Source: Bacteroidota bacterium
Lineage (GTDB): Bacteria > Bacteroidota > Bacteroidia > 2-12-FULL-35-15
Reading direction: 5' to 3'
DNA length: 64,000 bases
NCBI GenBank assembly: GCA_025963715.1
Contig: JAOQAG010000006.1
Location: 1-64,000, forward strand
Shown: positions 1 to 11,300 of the stretch, piece after piece
Layout: each line of letters opens with the position of its first letter
How positions within the stretch are numbered: the stretch's first letter is position 1
Notes under the pieces: generated by a model
The model's input: the letters and a program-made list of their open reading frames with translations, nothing else
Database searches by the model: none
What the model was told of the DNA's origin: nothing
Translations under genes and position numbers: made by a program

Positions 1-136
1 AGGGCTTTTCGCCCGAAGCAATCTCACACCAGCATATAATCTAGAATGAGATTGCTTCGGGCGAAAAGCCCTCGCAATGACGTTCTTAAAATAATTTCTT
101 TTCATGGTGCAAAGTTCCGGATACTCATTTAATGTT
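1..136. repeat. Family A palindromic intergenic repeat, copy 1
   Basis: Bases 1-26 and 47-72 are perfect inverted complements around a 20-base loop (27-46), and the left arm runs off the window edge. Bases 73-136 match 16067-16130 with only a few differences, so this is a second copy of the element at 15982-16130. The loop is inverted relative to that copy (see findings). The remaining bases up to the gene at 260 show nothing I can name. Confidence 0.85.
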
Positions 137-259
137 TATTAAAACAGTAAGCTTGCTGGTTGAGCTGTGTCAAAAACCTATCCAATGGCTGACTGCTTCC
201 TTAAAAAGTGAGTAGCTTTACAAGCTGCCGGAGAATATCCCGGCTTAAAAACTACTCCA

Positions 260-3200
260 ATGAAAAAATTTTTACTACTTCTCTTTATTGTTTCCACGCA
301 TTCGATAATGGCACAATGCCTTTCGGGCAATTATACTATCGGTGGCGCTGCTCCGGATTATCCAACCATTACATCTGCTGTATCGGCACTCACGGCCAAC
401 GGTGTATGCGGCCCTGTTAATTTTAACATCCGTTCCGGCACGTATAATGAACAGGTCGTAATTCCGGCAATTACCGGAAGCTCGGCAACCAATACCATTA
501 CTTTTCAATCGGAGAGCGGCGACAGTACAGCAGTTGTACTTTCTTTTGCTTCAACGGCAGCTCTCAGCAATTATACTTTAAAGCTCAACGGTGCCGATTA
601 TTTTTCTTTTAAAAAGATAACCATCAAATCGCTGAACACAACATACGCAAGGGTTGTTTTTATTACAAATGGCGCCAATCATAATCTTTTTTTGCACAAC
701 GTTATTTTTGGGATCCCGAAACCAGGCTATACCTACCAAAATGAATTTGCATTGTTTTATTCCACAGCCAGTAACGACAATTACAATACGTACGATGGAA
801 ACCGGATGCTCAATGGCACCTTCGGCTTTTGCCTTGCGGGCATTAACATTCCAAATCCTGCAGTGGGAACGGTGATCAAAAATAATTTTTTCCAGGACCA
901 GGGTTGGGCGCCAATTGACCTTGTTTGTCACGGTTCCCCGGTGATCTCCGGAAATACGATCACAAGTAATTTTTCTGTTTATCTCTATTTGCAGGGCATC
1001 CGCCTGGAACAATGCCCGGGCAATTACCAGATCGTAAAAAATAAATTAGTGCAGGGAGGTATTTTCATTGTCAACTCCCAGGCTTCTCCTTCGGCGCACA
1101 GCCTTATTGCTAACAACATGGTTGCAGCAGCCAGCCATAGCGGTATTGATCCGTCTTATTATATTCATGCGCTGTACATTAATTATTCGAGTTATATTGA
1201 TATTGAATACAATTCCATCTGCCTGGCATCGGGCCCGGGAAAGTACACGGTAGATCTGGTTAACGCTCCTTTTGTTGATCTCCGCAATAATATCTTAGTG
1301 AGTAAGGTAAATGGCCCTGTTTTATTTTCTACAATAGCTCCGGTGATAGGCAATCATCTTACATCTGATTATAACAACGTTTATAACAGTGGAAGCGCCC
1401 CGCTTTTCAATTTCAATGGTGTCAGTTATTCTTCACTGGCGGCGTGGCAGGCTGCGCAGGGACAGGATCTGCATTCAAAAAACCTGGATCCTTATTTTAC
1501 ATCTCCAACTAATTTTCGTACCCAAAACGGGTTGCTGTTTGGTGCCGCCAATCCGGTTGCTTCTGTAACGGATGATATTGACGGCATTGTACGCAGCGCA
1601 GTTGCACCTGCTATTGGTGCGTATGAATTTCCATTACCAGCTGCTGATGCGGGTTTATTATCGTATAACGGACTTGTGCTTTCCTGCAACGGCGGCACCA
1701 TCCCGGTAACGGTAAAGCTGGTAAACGAAGGGGCTGGTACGCTTACATCCGCTACCATCAACTGGCAGGTAAACGGGATTGCGCAAACGCCATATCACTG
1801 GACGGGCACTTTAAATACACTGGACAGTACCACGGTATTGCTCGGTAATTATACTTTAACAACAGACCTGAGCCATACTATAAAATCATGGACAAGTAAT
1901 CCCAATGGTTTGCCCGATGTTACGAATACGAATGATACCCTTATTTTATCAAGCAGCTGCAGAACGGATGCTTCACTCAGCGCAATCATCCCATTTGTAA
2001 ATGTATGCGCGGGAACATTGCCGGTGCAGGTAAAATTAAAAAATCCGGGCAACAATACACTTACCAGCGCTACTATTGCATGGAAGGTAAATGGGGTAAG
2101 CCAAACGCCTTATAGCTGGATAGGAGCATTAAATCCGATGGACTCGGCAACAGTTACCATTGGCAATTATAATTTAGCGTCGTACACAACGTATGCTTTT
2201 AAAGCCTGGACACAAAATCCAAATTCTGAAACGGATGTTTTGCATAGCAATGATACGGCTACACTTGCCAACGTGCGCGCAGGCATGAGCGGCATGTATA
2301 CCATAGGCGGTGCAAGCCCTGATTTTGCTACGTTTACCGCTGCAGTGTCGGCTTTAAATACGTATGGTGTTTGCAGCCCGGTTGTGTTTAATGTCCGTTC
2401 CGGCACATATGATGAGCAGGTAAATATCCTTGTCATAGCGGGCGTTTCCCCGGCCAATACCATCACCTTTCAATCGGAAGCATTGGATAGTACCGCCGTT
2501 ATATTAACCAAGTCCGGGGCACCAGCGTATGTGTTACAAACACAATGTCCGTATATGATCATCAGAAAAATGACACTTAAAGCAGTTTCGCTTACAACGT
2601 CTATGGTAATTGCACTGTCCAGCGGAACTGGGGATGTTTTGCAGAACAATGTTATTCAGTCACCAATTGCATCAAGCATTTCCGGCCCTTTATTGGTTCG
2701 TATCGCCGGGGTTGCAAATACAGATCTTGTTTTCGATAAAAATGTATTTATTGGCGGTTCAATAGGAATAAACGCTTTGGCAAACGGTTCCCGTACAAGA
2801 GCCACAAATAATTTATTCCAGGATCAATATTCAAGCGCCATTTCTGTTTTGTACCAGGATTCATTAGTGGTGATTGGAAACAACATCAACACCACCGTTG
2901 GCGCAGGCAACTATACCGGCATTGTAATGCAGGTTTGCACCGGCAGGTTCATCATCTCTAAAAATAAATTAACACGCGGCGGTATTGCCGTATCAATTTA
3001 TAGTAATCCTGCCGTGCTTCCGTCGTTGATCTCCAATAATGTATTGTATACAAATACAGCACAGGTGCTGAATATTTCCACTTGCACCAATCTGAATATC
3101 ATTAACAACATCATCCGTTCCAACAGTACGGCGCCTGCTTTAACATTGTCGGGCATGGGTGTTGGCGTAACTATTTTAAATAATATTTTTTCAAATTATG

Positions 3201-6200
3201 CAGGCGGTTTGGTGATTTCTTATACCCCGGCAGGTGCTATTAATTTTAACCACAACGATTTGTACACCACCGGAACTACGCTTTGTTATTATGCTCCTAC
3301 CGGCTACCCCAACGTAACCACACTAGCACAATGGCAGGCAACGGGTTTCGATTTAAATTCCTACAATATTGATCCGCTTTTTGTTTCTCCTACTGATCTG
3401 CATCCACAAAGTAGTTATATGAATGGCAATGCTCTTGTGAACGCCTTTGTTCCAGATGATGTAAACGGAATGGCCAGAAATGCTTCAACACCTGATCTTG
3501 GCGCGTACGAATTTTCGCTTGCATTGAATGATGCCGCCACGCGCTCGTTTGCCGGTGTTCTTCCGCCCTGCGCAGGTATATCTGCAATTAAAGTAATTGC
3601 AGGCAATAGCGGCGACAATACTATTAACAGCATGACACTAAACTGGCAGCTGAACGGTGTATTGCAAGTCCCTGTAAATGTTACCGGCACTTTATCTCCC
3701 GGACATGATACCACGATCACACTCGGAACAAATAATTTTATAGCCGGTGCCGCATATGTTTTAAAAGCCTGGGTATCCAATCCCAATGGTGTTGCAGATG
3801 CTGCTGCTTCCAACGATACTATTATCAAAACAATATATACAGGCATGGGGGGAGTTTATACCATTGGCGGTGCTTTACCCGATTACAGTACATTTAATGC
3901 TGCTATCAGCGACCTGATCCTGAAAGGCGTTTGCAGCGCGGTTACATTTAATGTACGCGCGGGCACTTATCCCGAGCAGCTTTCTATTCCTGCCATACAA
4001 GGCAGCAGCGCTGTTAATACCATTACGTTTCAATCGGAAAGCGGGATCAACACTTCTGTAATTGTTAGTAACAATGCAGCGGGAAATACATTTACTATTT
4101 TATTAAACAACGCAGATCACATTCTATTTAAAAGCATGAGCATTAAAAAAACAAATGGCTCTACTACTATTGCTAAGGATATAAATACGATCATCAGCCT
4201 GTTTAATCATTCGGAATATAATGTGATCGATAACAACATCATTACCGGTGCAACCGGGTATTGCATCTCCACAGGCAGCACTGCATCTACCGGATCGGGA
4301 CACAATGTGTTTTCGAACAATGATTTTACTAATGGCGGAGGCGGCATTAACATAAACGGAACAGCAATAAATGCATGCAACAAAGTGCTGAATAATACAT
4401 TCCACAATTCGCCGGGAGCGGTAACTGTAAATAATCAGGACAGCATCATCGTTTCTTCTAATACTATCTTGCAAACCACTACAGCACCGGCTTACACGAT
4501 CAGCATCACACTAAGTAAAAATATTTTTGTAACCAAAAATAAGCTGGACATTATCAGCAACGGAATTGGCATTACGCTCACTGCGGACAATACGGGTTTG
4601 GTTGCCAATAATTTTGTTCATTGCGGTGCTTCTCCAACATACACATTGGCAGGAATGGGATTTGGCGGCAGCTCGGGCACGTTCAACGTGATCAACAATA
4701 CAGTGAACATGGAGGATCCGCACATTAACAGCCTTGGTGTATCATTCAGCGGCACCAGGCTTAATTTTAAAAACAATATTGTGATCAATGCCGGTGGCGG
4801 AAAAGCAATTTATTGTGTGAACGGAACGCTTTTTAACGGCTTTTCCAATTACAATAATTTATATTCTACAGGCGCCTTTTTAGGATCATCAGGATCGGTA
4901 AGCCGCACCAACCTTACTGCATGGCGCGCTGCTACGGGCATGGATTCCAATTCTGTTTCGTTAAATACTACTTTTGTTTCGCCGGGCGATTTGCATATGA
5001 GCAGCTATTATACAAACAATGTAGGAATGCCTGTAAGCGCATTGATCACTGATGATGTTGATGGCGACATGCGCAGCACCACCATGCCCGATATTGGTGC
5101 GGACGAATACACTGTAACGGTTACGGACGCATCGCTGCTTGCGTTTGCGGGCGTGTATCCTTCCTGCGCGGGATCAACGCCGGTAAATGTACAGCTGCTC
5201 AACAGCGGTGGCCCCGTGCTGACTGGCAGTGCAATTCACTGGACAGTAAACGGTGCTATACAACCGGTTTATAACTGGTCGGGCACTTTGTTAAGCGCTG
5301 ATACGACTATTGCAACAATTGGGAATTATAATTTTGTTTCGGGCACGCTGTACAACATTACTGCCTGGGTGGAAACGGCTAATGGTATACCTGACGGGCT
5401 GCTTCCGGGCGATACGGCAATGATGCCCAATTACAGCCCGGCACTTTCCGGAACATATACCATTGGCGGTACAGCTCCCAATTATGCAACGTTTAATGCT
5501 GCTGTAGCCGATCTGAGATTAAAAGGTATTTGCGGCCCGGTTATATTTAATGCAAGGCCGGGCACGTACACGGAAGAAGTAACCATCCCATACATCGCCG
5601 GAACATCTGCTGTAAATACTGTTTTATTTCAATCGGAAAACGGCGACAGTACTTCTGTTGTATTGCGGTATGATGCATTGGGATTCGAAGCTGCATTTAC
5701 ATTGCAGTTTGATTCTACCGCTTATGTAACTGTGAAAAAAATAACCATTACCGGCTCTTCCTCCGATCCTTCCCTTTATGGAAGCCTGGTTTTCTTTACG
5801 GAGCATAATCAGCACATCAGCTTTTCGAATAATTTTGTTAATGGAATTATCGGGGGCGCAAACTCGATTTATTCAGGTGGTTATAACAACGATTATATTA
5901 CTATTAGCAATAACAGGATCGCGAATGGCTCCTACGGAATTTATTTTGAAGGCTCTTTTTATTATTATCCCTTCACGGGACAGGAGCCCTCGAAAGGCTT
6001 AGTAATAAGCAACAACTATTTCCTGGGCCAGGCTGCGGATGCCATCCATCTTTTTTACCACAGTAGCCCTGTTATTACACGAAATACTATCACTGCCACC
6101 GGATACGCAATTTCATTTAGAACCGTAAGCGGCGTACCGGTTATTTCCTATAATAAATTGAACGGCGACATCCGGTTTAATTCTGTGATCTCAACGGCAG

Positions 6201-8017
6201 CAGCAAGAGGGCGCATCTTCAATAATATGATCTCTACGCAGGGTTATGGAGTTTGGTTTGAGTCGAACGTACACTACCAGGACTTGTTTTATAATTCGAT
6301 ATACACGTATGGCGGAGGCATTGTAATGCAAACCAGCTCTAACATCCGGAGCCTGAACAACAGCTATTCAGCCACAGATGTAAGTATTTATACTTACCCG
6401 GCAGTTCTTGCTTATGATACTACGGATCTCGAAGTATCGGACCATAACAACTACTATGCAGCGGGAATTGCTCTTGGCGGAGTTGGCTATGTGGGCGTCC
6501 CTAACTTAAATGCATGGCAACTCGCTACTGCACTGGATTCTAATTCGGTAAGCGGAATGCCATCGTTCTACTCAACTACCGATCTGCATTTGAACCTGGA
6601 TACGGTACTAAGCAATCGTGGAGTTCCTATTACCGGCATTACCGATGATATTGACGGCGATCCGCGGAGTACAACTACGCCTGATATTGGTGCTGACGAA
6701 TGCAGCTGTCCCGCACTGGATGCAGCATTGAATAGCTTCCATCCGTTTGTATCTGCCTGCAGCATTACACAACCGGTAAGCGTGCATTTTCAAAACACCG
6801 GGCCTGTAACGCTTCATACGGCAGTCTTTAACTGGTCGGTAAACGGCGTATTACAAACACCGCTTAACTGGACGGGGAACTTAATTTCCTTAGATACAAC
6901 GTCTGTACTTTTAGGGAATGATGTGCTTGCTCCGGGCATAAACATTATAAAAGCATGGGTTTCCAATCCGAACGGAATAACGGATCCTGTGCCTTCGAAC
7001 GATACGATCATACAAACCATTACACTGCCAAATCCTGTAATGACAAGCGGTGCAGGAGCGGGAAGCATTTGCACCGGCAGCCCGTTAAACATTGCGTTGA
7101 CGAGCACTATTCCGGCCAGCTATACCTGGTATGCAACAAACAATGTAAACACAACCGGGGAAAGCACTACTGCACAAACAGGAAATATGATTTCCGACAT
7201 CCTTATTAATTCATCAGCGGTTGCACAAATACTAACATATACGGTAACACCAGTATCGATGGGCTGTGCGGGCGCTTCACAAATTATTACAGTTACAGTG
7301 GATGTTCCGCCGGTTGCAACGATCATACTTTCGGGCGCTTCTTCTTTTTGCCAGGGAAATTCAGTAACGTTAACTTCCGCATCAGCGAGCGGAAATACAT
7401 GGTCTACCGGCGATACAACACAAAGCATTATTGTTAATTATTCGGGAAGCTTTACGGTAAACAATAGCAATGCCTGCGGCTCAGTTACATCTGCAGTGGT
7501 AACAACTACCATGAACTTATATCCATCAATGCCTGTAATTATGCAGGGAGGGGATACTTTGTACTCCGGCGTAACCAGCGGCAACCAGTGGTATTTGAAT
7601 GGAGTGGCCATACCGGGAGCAACCGGCCAGTATTATGTTCCGGTACAGGATGGTAATTATTCGGTGAGTGTTACTGTAGCCGGGTGTACCTCCACATCTG
7701 CTGATTATGTTTATACACTATCTGTGCATACAGGCGTGCAGGATGTAAATGCAAACATGTCCGTCAGTATTTATCCGAATCCTTATTATGATCATACAGA
7801 AATAAGTTATGCATTAACTGCTAAATCGAGAGTGAACATTGAGGTGTATAATGCACCGGGAGAAAAAATAAGCGTGCTTGTAAATGCGGATCAACCGGCA
7901 GGAAACTATCATTATGTTTTTTCTGCAAAGGAAAACGGTTACGGTGCAGGAGTTTATTTTGTAAAAATTACAATTAATGGAAGATCAATAATGAAACGGA
8001 TCGTGGAGATGCAATAA
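260..8017 (+). CDS. Giant secreted T9SS protein with four beta-helix/CARDB-like modules
   Basis: A 2585-residue exported protein with signal peptide at residues 1-19 (ends SIMAQ). Four homologous modules start near residues 22, 673, 1194 and 1730. Each opens with a YTIGG..P(D/N)(Y/F).T motif and FN.R.GTY.E, continues as an Asn-rich parallel beta-helix-like region (NNI, NNF, I.NN spacing), and closes with DD(I/V)(D/N)G..R....P.(I/L)GA.E. CARDB-like beta-sandwich units (WQVNG, W.VNGV.Q.P) follow each module, two after the first and one after each of the others. PKD/Ig-like domains lie at about 2257-2450. The last ~80 residues start at a YPNP motif and end MKRIVEMQ, a typical type A T9SS sorting domain. 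Inferred to be a cell-surface or secreted adhesin or polysaccharide-binding protein; no catalytic residues are evident. Confidence 0.9.
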   Translation: MKKFLLLLFIVSTHSIMAQCLSGNYTIGGAAPDYPTITSAVSALTANGVCGPVNFNIRSGTYNEQVVIPAITGSSATNTITFQSESGDSTAVVLSFASTAALSNYTLKLNGADYFSFKKITIKSLNTTYARVVFITNGANHNLFLHNVIFGIPKPGYTYQNEFALFYSTASNDNYNTYDGNRMLNGTFGFCLAGINIPNPAVGTVIKNNFFQDQGWAPIDLVCHGSPVISGNTITSNFSVYLYLQGIRLEQCPGNYQIVKNKLVQGGIFIVNSQASPSAHSLIANNMVAAASHSGIDPSYYIHALYINYSSYIDIEYNSICLASGPGKYTVDLVNAPFVDLRNNILVSKVNGPVLFSTIAPVIGNHLTSDYNNVYNSGSAPLFNFNGVSYSSLAAWQAAQGQDLHSKNLDPYFTSPTNFRTQNGLLFGAANPVASVTDDIDGIVRSAVAPAIGAYEFPLPAADAGLLSYNGLVLSCNGGTIPVTVKLVNEGAGTLTSATINWQVNGIAQTPYHWTGTLNTLDSTTVLLGNYTLTTDLSHTIKSWTSNPNGLPDVTNTNDTLILSSSCRTDASLSAIIPFVNVCAGTLPVQVKLKNPGNNTLTSATIAWKVNGVSQTPYSWIGALNPMDSATVTIGNYNLASYTTYAFKAWTQNPNSETDVLHSNDTATLANVRAGMSGMYTIGGASPDFATFTAAVSALNTYGVCSPVVFNVRSGTYDEQVNILVIAGVSPANTITFQSEALDSTAVILTKSGAPAYVLQTQCPYMIIRKMTLKAVSLTTSMVIALSSGTGDVLQNNVIQSPIASSISGPLLVRIAGVANTDLVFDKNVFIGGSIGINALANGSRTRATNNLFQDQYSSAISVLYQDSLVVIGNNINTTVGAGNYTGIVMQVCTGRFIISKNKLTRGGIAVSIYSNPAVLPSLISNNVLYTNTAQVLNISTCTNLNIINNIIRSNSTAPALTLSGMGVGVTILNNIFSNYAGGLVISYTPAGAINFNHNDLYTTGTTLCYYAPTGYPNVTTLAQWQATGFDLNSYNIDPLFVSPTDLHPQSSYMNGNALVNAFVPDDVNGMARNASTPDLGAYEFSLALNDAATRSFAGVLPPCAGISAIKVIAGNSGDNTINSMTLNWQLNGVLQVPVNVTGTLSPGHDTTITLGTNNFIAGAAYVLKAWVSNPNGVADAAASNDTIIKTIYTGMGGVYTIGGALPDYSTFNAAISDLILKGVCSAVTFNVRAGTYPEQLSIPAIQGSSAVNTITFQSESGINTSVIVSNNAAGNTFTILLNNADHILFKSMSIKKTNGSTTIAKDINTIISLFNHSEYNVIDNNIITGATGYCISTGSTASTGSGHNVFSNNDFTNGGGGININGTAINACNKVLNNTFHNSPGAVTVNNQDSIIVSSNTILQTTTAPAYTISITLSKNIFVTKNKLDIISNGIGITLTADNTGLVANNFVHCGASPTYTLAGMGFGGSSGTFNVINNTVNMEDPHINSLGVSFSGTRLNFKNNIVINAGGGKAIYCVNGTLFNGFSNYNNLYSTGAFLGSSGSVSRTNLTAWRAATGMDSNSVSLNTTFVSPGDLHMSSYYTNNVGMPVSALITDDVDGDMRSTTMPDIGADEYTVTVTDASLLAFAGVYPSCAGSTPVNVQLLNSGGPVLTGSAIHWTVNGAIQPVYNWSGTLLSADTTIATIGNYNFVSGTLYNITAWVETANGIPDGLLPGDTAMMPNYSPALSGTYTIGGTAPNYATFNAAVADLRLKGICGPVIFNARPGTYTEEVTIPYIAGTSAVNTVLFQSENGDSTSVVLRYDALGFEAAFTLQFDSTAYVTVKKITITGSSSDPSLYGSLVFFTEHNQHISFSNNFVNGIIGGANSIYSGGYNNDYITISNNRIANGSYGIYFEGSFYYYPFTGQEPSKGLVISNNYFLGQAADAIHLFYHSSPVITRNTITATGYAISFRTVSGVPVISYNKLNGDIRFNSVISTAAARGRIFNNMISTQGYGVWFESNVHYQDLFYNSIYTYGGGIVMQTSSNIRSLNNSYSATDVSIYTYPAVLAYDTTDLEVSDHNNYYAAGIALGGVGYVGVPNLNAWQLATALDSNSVSGMPSFYSTTDLHLNLDTVLSNRGVPITGITDDIDGDPRSTTTPDIGADECSCPALDAALNSFHPFVSACSITQPVSVHFQNTGPVTLHTAVFNWSVNGVLQTPLNWTGNLISLDTTSVLLGNDVLAPGINIIKAWVSNPNGITDPVPSNDTIIQTITLPNPVMTSGAGAGSICTGSPLNIALTSTIPASYTWYATNNVNTTGESTTAQTGNMISDILINSSAVAQILTYTVTPVSMGCAGASQIITVTVDVPPVATIILSGASSFCQGNSVTLTSASASGNTWSTGDTTQSIIVNYSGSFTVNNSNACGSVTSAVVTTTMNLYPSMPVIMQGGDTLYSGVTSGNQWYLNGVAIPGATGQYYVPVQDGNYSVSVTVAGCTSTSADYVYTLSVHTGVQDVNANMSVSIYPNPYYDHTEISYALTAKSRVNIEVYNAPGEKISVLVNADQPAGNYHYVFSAKENGYGAGVYFVKITINGRSIMKRIVEMQ

Positions 8018-8171
8018 AAAAATTAAATGATTATCGGAAAGTTTGTACCATAAAAATAATTTACTTTAAGAACGTCATTGTCCGAAGGACTCATTTATAC
8101 TTAGAGGTATTTATGCTACTAAATTTGTAAAAATAACAGAGGATTCATTCTGCAGGCTCTTTCGGGGCTGC

Positions 8172-8271
8172 GCAGCAATATAGATCCATCAGTAATTGGT
8201 TCGAGATTTCATCAGTAGCCTCCACAGCCAATAAAATCAAATCTTTCAGGAAACTGAGAGGCTTTTTTTGT
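8172..8271 (+). repeat. Direct repeat DR1 (pair with 14529-14620)
   Basis: The block TTGGTTCGAGATTTCATCAG, then AGCCTCCACA and a GAAA-loop hairpin, recurs in the same orientation near 14547. Weaker similarity (AGCAATAT) extends upstream. The GGTTCGA core resembles a tRNA T-loop and AGCCTCC an acceptor strand, but no cloverleaf can be drawn. The rest of the 8018-8379 gap holds a fragment of the family A flank on the opposite strand (about 8066-8080) and two terminators. Confidence 0.75.
8243..8269 (+). terminator. Rho-independent terminator with GAAA loop
   Basis: CTTTCAG and CTGAGAG pair as a 7-bp stem (one G-T pair) around a GAAA tetraloop, followed by C and seven T. It lies about 230 bases beyond the stop of the gene ending at 8017 and inside repeat DR1. 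The second repeat copy carries a mismatched version. Confidence 0.7.
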
Positions 8272-8330
8272 TTTTACAGGTTTACACGGCTTAAACCATT
8301 TCGACTTTTTACTTGAACTTTGACTAACGA

Positions 8331-8361
8331 AAAGCAGCCACCCTTCCGGATGGCTGCTTCT
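8331..8361 (-). terminator. Terminator of the MopE-like gene
   Basis: AAGCAGCCA and TGGCTGCTT form a perfect 9-bp stem with a 10-base loop. On the minus strand a short T-rich tail follows. It sits about 20 bases after the stop codon at 8380. Confidence 0.75.
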
Positions 8362-8379
8362 TCAATTGTATTAGAATGA

Positions 8380-11300
8380 TTAACGGATGATGGAGATCTT
8401 CACCGTTTTTACTGTTTTATTGGTGCTGATCTTTACAAAATAAATTCCCGTTGAGCAATTGTTCAGATCGATGCTGTATGTGTTACCCGGATCAGGCAGC
8501 GGATTTTTTGCGGTGTAAACAATATTTCCGTTCAGTGTAGTAACACTGATGGCCGATACCTGCTGCTGCTTACCGGCATCAATCCGGATGGAGCCATTAG
8601 AAGGATTAGGATATACTGAAACATTTTGCGATTCATTGATTGCTGCAACATCCGTGCAAACGCTCACTGTTAACGTATCGTTTGCAGCGCTGGTGCAGGT
8701 CCCATTTGTAACAGTGTATGTAAAGATTACTTCGCCCATGATTCCGGAAGGATCAAACTGATTGCCTGTTACCTGTGCGCCGGAATAAATGCCGCCGGAT
8801 GGTGCGCCGCCTGTTAATGTATATGCATTGTAGTTGCAAATAAGTGAAGTGCCAAAATCAAATGCTACGGCAAGTGTTTGCCCTATGGCATTATCGGTAT
8901 CATCGCAATCGTTTGCATTTAAAACATATCCGGACAAGGCAAAGCATTGTGTCTGCATCTGTGCAGGATCACCAAAGCCATCATTGTCGGCATCTGCAAA
9001 CCATTGTGTATTGGGATTGATGGCTGCGTTGTTATCATCGCAATCGGCATTATTGGCAAGATACCCTAAAGGCTGATCGCATTGTGTAAGTGTAACAGCC
9101 GGATTTCCAAAACCATCATTATCATTATCTGCAAACCAGGTTGTATTTGGGTTATGCGCTGCGTTGCTATCATCGCAATCGGTATTATCGGCTACGTATC
9201 CTGCAGGCTGGATGCATTGTGTAAGTGTAAGAGCTGCATCTCCGAAACCATCATTATCGGCATCAGCAAACCATACAAGGTTGGGGGTAACAGCCGCATT
9301 GTTATCATCACAATCGGTATTATTGGCTACGTATCCCAAAGGCTGTGTGCATTGTGTAAGTATTCCAACAGGGTTTCCAAAACCATCATGGTCATAATCG
9401 TAAAACCATTGTGTATTGGGGTTGATGGCTGCATTGTTATCATCGCAATCGGTATTGTTACGTACAGACCCGAAAGGCTGAGTGCATTGTGCAACCATTG
9501 CTGCCGGATTTCCAAAACCATCATTGTCGGCATCTACAAACCATTGTGTGGCCGGGTTGAGGGTTGCATTACTATCATCACAATCGGTATTATCAAGGAT
9601 ATATCCTAAAGGCTGCGCGCATTGCGTAAGCGTAACAGTTGCGTCACCGTAATTATCGCCATCCGCATCTTCAAACCAAATGGTAGCGGGGTTGATGGCG
9701 GCGTTGTTATCATCGCAATCGGTATTATCAGCTACGTATCCCAAAGGCTGAGTGCATTGTGTACGTGTAACAGTGGCATCACCGTAAGTATCACCGTCAT
9801 CATCTGCAAACCATATGGTGTTAGGATTTATAGCCGCATTTGTATCGTCACAATCGGAATTATCGGTAGTGGATCCTGCAGGCTGCACGCATGCATAGAT
9901 AGGGCTGGCGTTATCACCAAATCCATCGGCATCCGCGTCTGTATAAAAGGTATTGTATAAAAAATCAAACCCGCTTAAGGAATCATTTCCATAATGGCTC
10001 AGGATCTTCACATCGCCGGAAGTATCGCAACCCACTACTGCCGTAATGGTATGCTCGTCCACTACTACAAATGATTGCACATTTAATCCGCCGATCTGCA
10101 CGGCATCTATCCCGTAAAAATAATTACCGTTGATCTGGATATTGGCGCCATACCCTGCAGCCATTGTATTTACCGAAGTAATATCGGGTGTAACCACATG
10201 AAATGAAACAGCACCGTTGGCACCGCCATTATATTCCTGTACCTGAAATTTAACTTTTGTAGTGTCGTTCAAGATCCCATGCCATATATCAGTGTGTGAA
10301 TCACAACACTGGTCGTGATAGAAAACCTGCGTTTCATTAATGTACATGGCGGCAACATCATCATGATTATCAACATTTATCATATAAATGTTATCGGGGA
10401 AACCCTGCCGTTTGTATTGAAATGAAAAATAATCAACATCAACCGGCTCTCCCATGTATCCCGATGCTGACGAAGGAGAATTATTGGGATCCCATACAAG
10501 CGTTGAATTAAAATCAATACCCGGCTCGGTATAATATCCCATGTAGGTATCAAAGTTAAAACCATTAAAGGCATGTGCATTCCATATATTATTGCCATAA
10601 GGAGCAAGCTCATTCACTATTACATAATGTCCTGCAGGTGAAACCGGAGAAGGTGTAATATCCGGCATTGCATTAAAGGAAATGCTGTTTACCCCCATGT
10701 CAATTCCATCAAGGAAAGCAGCGAGGGGATTCATATCTATTGAGAGCCAGAAATAATGGTTGCTGCTGCTGGTAAATGTTACGGGACTAAAAGTAAGCGT
10801 TCCAATATCGGAGGATGAAGCGATCTCTGTTGCATTTGTAAAAACAGAATCGGGCCCGGAATACAGGTGATACATTGCAATATCATTTATGTTGGTGGTG
10901 CCTGCGGGAGAAAACGAAAGGCTATTCAACACAAGCGGGCTTAAGTTCCCGGTTGTAAGGATATCCATCCGGAGTACAGGCACATTCATTTGTGTAGTTG
11001 CAATCTGATCGAATGGATAAATCGGGTGAACCATCTGCACCGTGTTATACACCATAGCAACAGGAGGAAGAACGGTAAAGGTATAATCTTCATAATCAGC
11101 ATAATTGCCGCTGCAGGGAGTAGGTGCGCCGGTTGAATAAGCGCCTACAACCCTCATCCGGTAATTACCGGCAGGAGCAGCGGCAGGCACGGTGATTGTT
11201 CCTGTGAGAAGCGCCCCGCCGGCTGTGTATGTCATAAACATTCGCTCGGCTGCGTCAAACGTTGCATTGTTATTCCAGTCAATCCACATCGCAATGTTCA

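Noticed and set aside
578-1012. 144-residue minus-strand frame inside the giant secreted protein
   Set aside because: It is antisense to a well-supported gene with repeat modules and shows no domain or start signal; a shadow frame.
8194-8230. Possible tRNA (GGTTCGA T-loop and AGCCTCC acceptor-like strand)
   Set aside because: No 5' acceptor, D-arm or anticodon arm can be paired; kept only as a repeat.
9082-9609. 175-residue plus-strand frame across the MopE-like repeats
   Set aside because: Antisense shadow of the repeats; its own repeats mirror the coding ones.
8870-9950. Regularly spaced DNA repeats resembling a CRISPR array
   Set aside because: Spacing of about 126 bases and an in-frame protein repeat (MopE-like) explain it; no unique spacers or cas genes.
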